Of a stretch of DNA of 64,000 nt, positions 38,982 through 48,681 are shown in pieces. Each line of letters begins with the position of its first letter. Position 1 is the stretch's first letter. Origin of the DNA: Lepidodermella squamata (lineage: Eukaryota; Gastrotricha); NCBI GenBank assembly GCA_047495785.1, contig JBLDXI010000015.1, forward strand, positions 4,030,001 to 4,094,000. The letters are read 5' to 3'. A program made the translations under genes and the position numbers. Under the pieces are notes generated by a model. It did no database searches and was not told the DNA's origin. It was given only the letters and a program-made list of their open reading frames with translations.

Positions 38982-41803
38982 ATGGCAACAAGTCGACCAA
39001 GTACTGGCAGTCGTCTGAACAGCTCTCGTCCCGAATCTGCCACAAACAATTACGAGAATTTTCTCTGTTTGAAATGTCGTAAATCGTGGAGTTATGAGGA
39101 CATCTTCGAGTCGTCTATTTGCGGCCACGTATTTTGTCGACATTGCGTGACATCTTTCATCCTTGACCGCTACTTTTTGCGCTGTCCAATGTACCCGCGT
39201 TGCCAGGCTGAACTGTCTCGCGAGGAAGTTGCTTTAGTCATGGATGAGAGCGACATTTTGGACTTCTGCACCTCAGATGTTGCTGTCGGCACTGAACAAG
39301 AATGGAAACCGCCGCAGGCTCAAAATGAACATGATAATGAAAGTGTGGATCCCGATGCAACCAAGTGTGGCATTTGCGACGTTGTCAGTTCGAACGACGA
39401 TCTTTCCGAAATTTCTACCGTTTGTGCGCATCGAACAGGCCGCGAATGCGCTGCCGCGGGGCTGAGTCAGGCAGACATGCCGGTAGCAGCTGAAAATACG
39501 CCCGAAAAACCAATTATTAGCACATTTGACTGTTGTCAATGCCGTATTACTATGTCGAAAGAACACGTCTTCAGCATGTCGACCTGTTCCCATGAAATGT
39601 GCCGCGAGTGTGCTGGTTTGTACATCGGAAACAGAATTCGGGTCATGAATTATCCAATTGTGTGCCCAGTCCCAGAATGCTGTAAGACAATGGATCATGA
39701 AGATATATACCTTGTGTTGACTGAAATGCAAACGGTATTATTCAACTTGTATAGATCATATGCTGCTGGCGGCTTTGACCAGGAATGGAAACCACCAGAG
39801 CTTGGCAATAAACAAAGTGCCGATCCCGATGCAACCAAGTGTGACATTTGTGATGTTATTGCCAGTTCGGGCGACGATCTTTTCGAAACTTCTACCGTTT
39901 GTGCGCATCGAATATGCCGCGAATGTGCTGCGACGTGGCTGCGCTTGGCTCCTAATAGCATCTCAAGCATTAGATATTGTCCGATTCCGGACTGTATAAT
40001 CAGATTTGATCAAAGCCGCAAGGAATCCTTGCTCCAATTCGCTGATTTGCTGCTGACGCCGCCTCCGGAAGAATTTTTGTGTGAAATCTGCTTCACGACT
40101 CAATTCATTTTCGACGTCTTCCAGCTTCGCGATTGCCAGCACCAGATTTGTCGCGAATGTGCTCGTGAATACATCCGATCGCTGACTGACGATATGAAGA
40201 AGATGACGTGTCCTATGACCGATTGCAAGGTTCGAAAATATTATTTGAATCGCCAATATTAATAATTAATAAGTTTTTATAGATAATTTACGTTTAATAA
40301 CACCTTAAATTGTATTACCGTATTTTACGAATTATAAGACCCTGCCCTGTATTTTTTTCAAACGAGGTTCAAGTCCTGCCCTGTATTTAGGGTCTGCCCT
40401 TTATTTCGGGTCTGCCCTTTAATTTTTCGAACCTAATCAGTCACCTGAAGAGTACCTAGATTAACAGTTAAAACCGCCGAATAACCACTATAGCTACTGC
40501 CTTCCACCTGTGACTACACGCGTGAAGTGTGTGTTCAAGTGGATTAAGGTGGATAAAGGACGATTAGTGCACTTACTGACGAAAAATCGCAACCTATCAA
40601 ACTTTAACCACTTACCAGCAGGCACCCATGTAAGCCATTTCATACAAGGCCCTGCCTATTAATACGGTTCTGCCCTTTATTATTTCAAATGACCATTACC
40701 CTCTGCCCTTTATTCCGGTTCTGCCCTATAATTGGGTCCTGCCTAATAATTCGTTAAATACGGTATATTTAATGCACCCTTATTTTATAATTTCTGAGAT
40801 CAGCGGGTATTGCTGTCCGGGTCGGCGTCCATCATTTGCGCCATAGAACTTTTGCACCGTGCGACACTCCAAGCTCCATTGGCACCATGCCGACTTGAAC
40901 GAGTGTTGTGCGGCTTCGATTGGCCTATTAGTTTTTGGGTTCAAATTTAGGGTTCCAGAACTAATTTTCTAGATGTTTCTAATTTCTAGTTCTCCTTTGA
41001 ATCTCATTTCTTACCGGGCTTCATCAATGCATCTCACTATTACATTACTATTACGTATATTTTGCGCTATGGCCGGTCAGTTTAGGAGAGGTCATATTTG
41101 ATGCAGTGCCGACATCCCTTGCAATAGGTATTTATTTTTAAAATATCAGTGATTTTTCCGATAGCAGTTCCGAAAGCAGTCTATAGAAAACCAACATTAA
41201 ATTTTCCTATTTGAGTTACGAATGTATCAAGGCCATTGGTTTTATTTTAATTCTATGCGTATTTATTTATTCCCTTTTAGGGAGAACTGACACTTCAAGA
41301 CGCCGAAACTGTGGTCGAAGCTGATGAAATGAAGCGTCTCACTGACATGCTGCTGAAAAAAGCTGTCATCGACTGCTTCCACTGCCCAAAGCCAGACTGC
41401 CGTGGCTTGGCTGAGATGATCCCACCTTGCGTTCGGTTCATCTGCCCCGTTTGTAACTACCACATGTGCACCCGGTGCAATACTGACTGGCATGCGACGG
41501 TCACCTGTGAGGAGTACGCGAGGTGGCGCGAAGAGAACAGAGCTGCTGATCAGCGGTTTACTGACTACGTCCGCGATAAGAAAGTCCAGGTCTGCCCGGC
41601 TTGCAAGCAGGGTGTCGAAAAAACCGAGGGCTGCAACCACATGACATGCCGCTGTGGGGCTCATTTTTGGTGAGTTTCTTTGAATTGTCAAAAATTGCAG
41701 AACTTGGAGATGCCCCTTTAGTTACCTATGCGGCAAAAGGTTCCAGAAACCGGGCTGGGAACCACATGGCTCTTGTCCTTTGTTCCGTTATGACAATATA
41801 TGA
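38982..41803 (+). CDS. B-type poly-RING RBR E3 ligase (572 aa, three exons)
   Basis: Exons 38982-40229, 41281-41669 and 41722-41803 keep frame (1719 nt). RING-like modules: 29-74 (CLKC, CGHVFCRHC, CPMYPRC), a half-module 129-156 that has lost a ligand (HRTGREC), an A-type RING 184-233 (CCQC, CSHEMCREC, CPVPEC), 287-338 (CDIC, CAHRICREC, CPIPDC) and 367-415 (CEIC, CQHQICREC, CPMTDC). IBR is about 447-491 and Rcat about 521-549 with catalytic Cys534 (EGCNHM). The linker EQEWKPP/DQEWKPP and the DPDATKC module occur twice, on either side of the A-type RING, so that RING arrived with an internal duplication. Intron 1 (40230-41280) holds a 450-bp inverted-repeat element. The protein ends FRYDNI. 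Donor GTTCGA of intron 1 is weak but shared by paralogs. Confidence 0.78.
40316..40765. mobile_element. 450-bp inverted-repeat element with CTGCCCTTTATT repeats
   Basis: TACCGTATTTTACGAATTAT at the left is mirrored by TACCGTATTTAACGAATTAT (reverse complement of the right end). TAT flanks both sides (40313-40315, 40766-40768), a possible target duplication. The interior repeats CTGCCCTTTATT and CTGCCCTGTATT words several times near both ends. No ORF. MITE-like. Confidence 0.7.
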
Positions 41804-42528
41804 ACCTATGGAGATAAATCCTAATAATATTACTGACTCGAGCAATTTCAACTGCAATTTTGGCCTTATTAATCTAGCGCTTCCCAATTGCGAATGCATT
41901 TTATGAACAAAACCAGTATTAATGCTTGTCGAATTTTCTTTCATCGCAGATATCTAATAATTTCTGGTGCTTCAGTCCATGGTAAGATACCTAGCATGTG
42001 TGATATGAAAGTAAAAATGTACTGCAATGTGCGCAGTACTTCAACAAGACTCAATCAATCAAAGAACATTTTTATTTTTGCGACCTCATCTAAATATCTA
42101 TTATCCATTTCATCAGTATCCCGGATTATGTTCGAACGGCGAGCTTTAATGAGTATATTTATTTGAAACGATTAATGTTGGTTATTTTTTTATTCTGTGA
42201 TATTGAATTTCACGATTGTTACACGATTGACTCCTATCAACCCTTCGATGTGGTCAGGATAGCAATTTCCGGTTAGTCGCCGGCCTATGAGAGATGGGCG
42301 TTAACCGGCAGACCGGAGTAATATCCCCTCAGATTGATAGTAGCTCAACGACCCAACTGAGCCACCGTGCCACCGTGCCTAGTCTGGCTTGCCTTTATGA
42401 CATTTTTCACAAGCACGAGGTTTTTCTTGAGCAATCAACATTTTGTTATCTTTTTAGCCCATTTACACTGGATTTGGCTTCGGAAGATTTTGTTTATCGA
42501 AAAAAGCCGCTGTAATTATTTCTTTGCT

Positions 42529-42750
42529 CTACACCAGAAAAAAATCGGACTTTTAGCTTGTGAAATTCCCTCAATTAGGGCCTTGTGAGTATCCTAATTC
42601 ACGGATTTTCAACATTTATCTGAATCCATGCCCAAAACCACCCTAATTCATCTACAAAAATGCAGTTATTTATCTACTGAAAGCATGAATTCAGATACCG
42701 AAATTCATGCTTTCGGTAGATAAATTAGGGTGATATTTTTTCTGGTGTAG
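42529..42750. mobile_element. 222-bp MITE with CTACACCAGAAAAAA inverted termini
   Basis: CTACACCAGAAAAAAATC (42529) and GATATTTTTTCTGGTGTAG (ending 42750) are near-perfect inverted repeats. The interior has a second palindromic pair around GAATTCATGCTTTC/GAAAGCATGAATTC. Non-coding. Confidence 0.7.
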
Positions 42751-43634
42751 TAGCGTAGCAGTGTCATTTGTGAGACGCCAACCCAATTCGAGGGCGCAAG
42801 GGCTTTAAAAGAACAGGAAGCCATTGAAGGAATTGAATAATTGATTGCCAGATTAAGAATGTGTTTGATTTACGTGTTGATTAATAAATATGTTGGCAAG
42901 ATAGAAAAAGACGTTGGCAATACAAAAAAAGATTTGACAAGATGAAAAAGATTTTTCGTATTTTTAACGCGAGAAAATGCTGGTTAGATGAAAAAAGATG
43001 GAAATTCTCGGTTAGATAGAAAAAGATGTTTGGCAAGATGAAAAAAGATTAACCCGCTATGACGAGACGAGCTCGTAAAAGTTTCTCTCGATATATACAC
43101 GGCTTAATCGATTTATTTCAAAGCTGATGATCATTTTATAATCCTTTATAGGTACTATGATTTTCGATAAAAGTGGCCGTCTTTATCAGCAAAAGGTCTA
43201 ATTGAAGCTGGTAAAGCTTCATCTTACGCTGGCAATCTTTCATTGATATTGATAACAGGCGCTACTATATACCTGGGCAGATACCAATAACATGTGAAAG
43301 AAATTCACCCTCGCAGCTCCACTGAGGTAATTCAGGTCTCCAACCGTGCGCAAACAGCACTTTATGGGCAATTCTTTGATTCTAGCCCAATGATAATATA
43401 CTTGATGTAATTGATTTAGATTATTTGTGAAAACGTCTGCGTTATTGCAGCCATAAATTGCAGCTGAATTATATCTTGTCCTGACCCCACAGTCCGCTTG
43501 CCAGGAGTGACCATTTATTCAGGAAAATATACAGCGCTTCTGGAAGTACATAGTTCTTTACGCGCCCTGCTGAGTGCTAAGTAAAACAGAAGAAATACCA
43601 GGAAATACCATTAATAAAATATCGGTACATCTTG

Positions 43635-43677
43635 GCCCGGATAGGTCTGCCGGTAGAGCATGGCACTCTTGTCGGTC
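43635..43677 (+). repeat. tRNA-Lys-like 5' half, second copy
   Basis: Same 43-nt sequence as 31211-31253, within the duplicated block. Confidence 0.45.
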
Positions 43678-43919
43678 AGTTGCTTAGTTATGGGTGCGTG
43701 CGAATGACACTCTATAAACGGTAAAACTGCTACTAAAACAGACACAAAATCTGCTTTATCTGATACTATTATCTGCTATTTTCGTAATTCCTTTTGCAAT
43801 GGGTTCTACTGTACTTTTGTAATGCTAAGCTGTAACTGTTTTTTCATATAGTAAAAAATCGTTCAAATTTTTACAGTGCACGTCAGGAAATACCATTAAT
43901 AAAATATCGCTACATCTTA

Positions 43920-43961
43920 GCCCGGTTAGGTCTGCCGGTAGAGCATGGCACTCTTGTCGGT
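43920..43961 (+). repeat. tRNA-Lys-like 5' half, third copy
   Basis: One substitution (GGTTAGG for GGATAGG). Together with the preceding copy it forms a direct repeat flanking about 190 bp of unrelated sequence (43690-43879), so that segment was inserted during or after a local duplication. Confidence 0.45.
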
Positions 43962-44003
43962 CAATTGCTTAGTTATTTTATGTTTAATTCTTATTCAAGA
44001 AGT

Positions 44004-44690
44004 TCAGTAAGTTATCATTTTTGCGATGAAAATAGCCGATGAAGCTGAGATGACTAGAGCACAGAAAGAGAAGCACGCCAAATCGCTGATATTGAGGAAC
44101 TTAATCAAAAACAGTTTCCGCTCCTGTTTGCGACATTTTTTTATCCAATTGTTATAGATGTAGCAGGAAATTGAGGCGTAGACCGTGATGACAGTCGCAA
44201 TACCAAGTTGAATGGTGAAGATGATGGAAATGTAGCTCAACTGAGAGGTTGTTGGCATTCTGTCGTCTATGTTTGTCTGAAGAACCCCCAATGCTAGTTG
44301 ACAGGTTATAGCATAAGCCGACCGGTCCGGGGCACTAGCCGGAATTCCAAAGGTCGCCAATTGGAGAAGCATAAGAAAGGCCATTGGAATTATTGCTATG
44401 TAAATGAACTGGAGCGGGCGTCGTTTTAGGGTGATAATGAAATGGGCTGCGTCGTCAAAAGAACCGCATTGCTGTCTGAGAATCGCCCGACTGTCAGTCA
44501 TATACCACTGCGAGCTTTCTGATGTGAACTCGACTTTCTTCCACGGAATGCCAACTTCAATAGCTAAATAGCCGAATGTGACGTCAAAGCATGAATCCAA
44601 GTGGGCGAATTTGAAAATGCAAGTCTGCTCATCGAAAGGGAACACAGGCGGGATAATGAGAACAAAAAATAGCCTCGAGCAAAGCTCCAT
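44004..44690 (-). pseudogene. Cys-loop receptor copy lacking most of the extracellular domain (228 codons)
   Basis: The frame begins MELCSRLFFVLI, homologous to the signal peptide of the 31292 gene. It then jumps after about 14 codons directly to FPFDEQTCIFKF, losing about 150 residues including the first Cys of the Cys-loop. The remainder (M1-M4) is intact and nearly identical to 31292-32434. The deletion is in frame, so a short membrane protein could be made, but it cannot bind ligand normally. Classified as a pseudogene, with some doubt because no stop has accumulated. Confidence 0.65.
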
Positions 44691-45741
44691 GCTGAGTTGA
44701 AGTTCGCGACTATTAAAGTTATATTCACACCTCAGATCTTGTTTGCACATTTTCCACATTTTAATTTTGGATAAATAAATCACACGAAGAAGAAAATGCT
44801 TATTTTTCGCTAATTTTTATTTGCATGCGGGTTTATTTTCAGCTTCAGGTTTATTTGCTTTTAACTTTTACGGCGAAAAAACTCAAACGAAGTTCGTTTC
44901 ACCCCAATCATATAGGTGAGCATTTTTTGTGTCCTATTAATGACTGCGCAAAGCTTTATCTGTAATTACTTTTCAATTCATTTTCTCTGGTTCAGCGAAA
45001 ACAGAAAATGAAATGATGACCTAACGAATCCTGAACAAAATTGACAGTGAATTGCGGGTTGCATGGTACCTACGTCAATTCATTTCCCGTCAATTTCTAT
45101 GGATTTCCCGCCAGGATTTTCGTGGAACCGTAAAAGACGGAGAATCGAGGTTACACTGTATGATGTATGAAGCTGCTTGATTTTCAGGGCTTGATTGATT
45201 TTTTTCAAAGCGAGTGACTTTATACCGTAGGGCAGGGTAGTTTTGGACAAACCATATTTTACGAAAATAAAAAGTAAGCCCTAATTTAGAAATCGATGGT
45301 GTTAGGTACAATAGGTACAAGGCGAGCCTGCAAAAACCAATTGTTTGATCTTCATTTTTCTTTCGATAAAACTGAGATAGCCGCGCTCTTAGCCAATTTT
45401 CGTCACAAAATGATTATTTGTTTGTGAGTTAAAAAGGGGATCCCAAATCAGCATTTGAGTTGCCTTGCGTATAAAATTACCCAAAAAATAAGGTATTGCT
45501 CCAATCACCTTTTGGGACTTGTGCCTTTCGTAAGCTCGAGAGGCGGAGAATTGTATACAATAAACTCCGTGCTCTTATCTTACGGCTTTACACAGCTATG
45601 AATCATACCTTGAATATGAATCAGAAGACTGAAATATATAAAATTATTCATTTTAAATCCCAGTTTTTTTTGTTTTCATCGCGGCCGTTACGAAGTATAA
45701 ACACGCATTTTGTCAACATTAGGAATATCTTTTTTACAGTC
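44691..45741. other. Spacer, duplicate of 32440-34183 with deletions
   Basis: It matches the earlier spacer from the receptor 5' flank through a partial copy of the TACCGTAGGGCAGGG element (from 45225) to TTTTTTACAG before the A-type ATG. It lacks the 3' half of that element. Confidence 0.6.
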
Positions 45742-47434
45742 ATGAGCTTCTTTACCGATTATTATCATCATGCTTCGCCTTCTGATTTCGGTGATAGGAC
45801 AACTGGTACCAGAAAGAAGGATTCAACAGTGGATGGTGATGAACGCAAGCATTCTTCAAGCTCGTCAAGCAAACGCTCAACTACGACTGGAGCTTCCTCA
45901 TCTCCTCCTTGGATGGAACGAATTGAAATACCGCGAAGTCAATATAACGTCAACAGCGAATCAGCTTGCACTCTGATGGCTGCTGAGGCCGTTCTGCGAC
46001 TTTTAAGCCCCGATGAATTCTCTGACCATCTAGCCGAGCCCACTATCAAAACTTTGGAAGAAATTCTCGATACGTGTTCAAACGTTGAATGCGACCATCT
46101 TGCTGCTCAAGATCTGTTCGACGGCGGTATTCATCGGTATTCGATGGGGTTGGCATACCACTCGGAAAAGCAAATGCCACTTCAAAATGTCGATAAACTC
46201 GCCAAGCTTGTAACGAAAACGTTGGATAGTGGCCCGTTCGCTCTATTGTTGACTAAACCGCCTGAATCAATTGCTTTGATCGTACAATCGGCGACTGGAT
46301 TCATTTTATTCGACTCGCATCGCCGACCTCATACTTCAGGTGCCTATTTCTTTGTCGCAAACTCTATAGCTTCGATTTTGAGTGAAATTCAATTTATTTG
46401 GCCGGTTACACGTTTTAATGACAGCGTCGGTTCGACTCTGCAACTTGAAATGCTAAATACACTTCAGTATGGGGCGATTACTCGGAAACCAACTCCGCTT
46501 CACCAGCTGCCCCATTTGGATTTATTGCCCATTCGACATACTAGTTAGGAGAGTGAAGTTTCGGATTTGGCGAAGCAGGTCTCAACACTTGTCAAGGAAC
46601 TAGGTGCAGCTGAGGTAAGATGGCTATCAAGATTTGTACTCGTAAATATTGTTCAGGCTTCGTGAAATTTGCGAATATTCCTTTCTCTATTCGCAGGCAT
46701 CCCATCAATTTACCAAAATTAATTTAAATTTAAAATAATTAAACATTAATTATTTTCAATGATTTTCAAAGAATTTAACCATTAAAGCAAATAACTTACC
46801 ACTGTTTTAAATTTAAATCTATCTTGTAAACCGGGGTATCTGGTTCGGTTATATTCGGTATTTTACCAGGTTAGACCGAATGCCTCCGGACCTTTCTTCA
46901 TCCTATCCTTTCGAGGACAGTTGTTGAATCTTTTCAACTGAATCTTGTACTTTTCCCCCATTTCAGTCGCGAATCGTTGAGCTCGAAACAAAAAATGCGA
47001 GCATGGTTTCAGACCTGTCGCGATTCTTCACCAGCCTTCTGCGAGTTCAGGCCGCCTCATCCGCTAACAGTACCGAGGCGATCAACAAACTGGCTCTTGA
47101 ATTCAACCTTCAACTGAACCAAGCAACCGCTGAATCAGCTACTCCGGCAGCTAAAAATACGCCCGAAACACCGATTATTAGCACTTTCGATTGATGCCAA
47201 TGCCGTAAGACTATGTCGAAAGAATACGTCTTCAGCATGTCGACCTGTTCTCACGAAATATGCCGCCCCTGCGCTAGCATTTACATCGGTGACAGAGTTT
47301 GGGACAAGCAGTATCCCATTGCGTGTCCAGTCCCTGAATGCCACAAGATAATGGATCCAGAGGATATCTACCTTGTCTTGGATGGGAAACTAATGGAATC
47401 ATTCGACTCGAACCTACAGCGCTATCGTTATTAA
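45742..47434 (+). pseudogene. A-type gene copy with two nonsense codons
   Basis: Exon 1 (45742 to 46614) retains Cys (NSESACTLMA) and FDSHRRPHTSG but has TAG at 46546-46548 where relatives read TTG. Exon 2 starts near 46968 after TTTCAG. It has TGA in place of the first RING Cys codon pair (FD-stop-CQC, about 47193). The rest of the RING (CSHEICRPC, CPVPEC) is intact to the usual stop. These two point changes would truncate the protein before the RING. A shortened protease-like domain of about 268 residues could still be made. Confidence 0.7.
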
Positions 47435-47558
47435 AATGTTTCGATATGATAAATTCGAACGCTGATTCATCGCTTGCTTTGATCTCATCCAATACCCATA
47501 CATTATATATCCAAGAATCAATTGAAAATTACTGTCTTCATCATTTAGGCTTTTATAA

Positions 47559-48681
47559 ATGGCAGCAAGTCGACCAAGTACTGGCAGTCGTCTGAACAAC
47601 CCTTGCGAATCTGCCATAGATTACCATTTCTCTCTCTCTCTCTTTCTCTGTTTGAAATGCCGTGAAATGTCGAGTTTGGAGGATGTCTTCGAGTCGTCCA
47701 ATTGCGGCCATCTATTTTGTCGACGTTGTGTGACATCTTTCATCTTTGACGGCTACCTTTTACGCTGTCCGATGTACCCGCGTTGCCAGGCTGAACTGTC
47801 TCGCGAGGAAGTTGCTCTAGTCATCGACGAGAGCGACATTTTAGACTTCTGTACATCGGACGTAGCTGATGGTTTTGAAGAAGAATGGAAGAAGATGACA
47901 TGTCCTATGACCGATTGCAAGGTTCGGAAATATCTTTTTTTTTATTTTAATCTAAATAATAAAATTTTTAGGAATTTTCGAATTTTATTTTAATCTATAA
48001 AATTTTAATTTTTTAAATGTCAATAGTTAAAAACTGCTGAAAATTAATTTGCACCAAAAGATCGGCGAGATGCTGTGTAAAGATGTGTTGATCTCGTTGA
48101 TCTTAAGCAAAAAAGAATCATTAAAATATCACGCTTTTTTTTATTCTCTGCAAGCCGCGGCGTCCTATAATCATTCTGGCATCAGCAGTCTAGGGTCTAG
48201 GAAGCCACCATTAATCATGACCATTAATTGTTTCTACCTAGCTTATGGTAACCATCATTCATTGCATGAGTTCCAGATAGGAACATACAGCCCTGACAAT
48301 CTCTAGTTATAAAGTGTACAGATAAGAGGAAAATAATAGTCAGTTCAAATCATAGGATTTTTCAGGGGTAGCTATTTTTGCCCTCCAGGCGTTTATGGTA
48401 ACCATAGCAGAATAAAAAATCCCAGGATCAAAATGGAACCGAAGTATCGATCAAGAAGACAGAAAAGCCGAAATCTCAAAGAATCGGAAGACATTATTTT
48501 GAGGGCGCCTAAATTCAAAGCTCGAACCTCAATTTTAATTATGAAAATATGACGGCTCTTTGTTTTATCTGAATTCTTTACTTATTTATTTATTCTTTTC
48601 TAGGGAGAACTGGCGCTTCAAGATGCCGAAACTGTCGCCGAAGCTGATGAAATGAAGCGTCTTACTGACAAGTTCGAATGA
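47559..48681 (+). pseudogene. B-type gene copy with large internal deletions
   Basis: Exon 47559-47921 encodes the first RING-like module (CLKC, CGHLFCRRC, CPMYPRC), with a (TC)7 coding microsatellite just before it (47629-47642). It then jumps from GFEEEW directly to KKMTCPMTDCK, deleting the other RINGs in frame. Exon 48604-48681 has the normal start (GELALQDAETV) but runs after MKRLTD into sequence identical to the A-B spacer type, ending KFE-stop. IBR and Rcat are absent. A 146-aa product is open, but it is not an RBR ligase. Confidence 0.65.

Larger units (their letters stand above)
41804..44003. other. Intergenic stretch with MITE, AAGATGAAAAAGAT repeats and tRNA-like relics
   Basis: 41900-42180 is a 3' flank repeated at about 48985-49260 and 57690-57990. 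42890-43045 is rich in GGCAAGATGAAAAAAGAT-like words. 43447-43690 repeats 30970-31265. No intact gene. A short minus-strand ORF near 42375-42440 contains ACEKCHKGK, echoing CEKCHK at 58269-58478, too short to call. Confidence 0.45.

Noticed and set aside
42294-42588. Two overlapping 73-codon ORFs downstream of the 38982 gene
   Set aside because: Run into a MITE and show no conserved pattern; likely chance.
47338-47595. 85-codon ORF bridging A and B genes at 47338 as evidence for an A-B fusion
   Set aside because: Reads the B start region in the wrong frame (WQQVDQVLAVV); comparable spacers in other units do not keep it.
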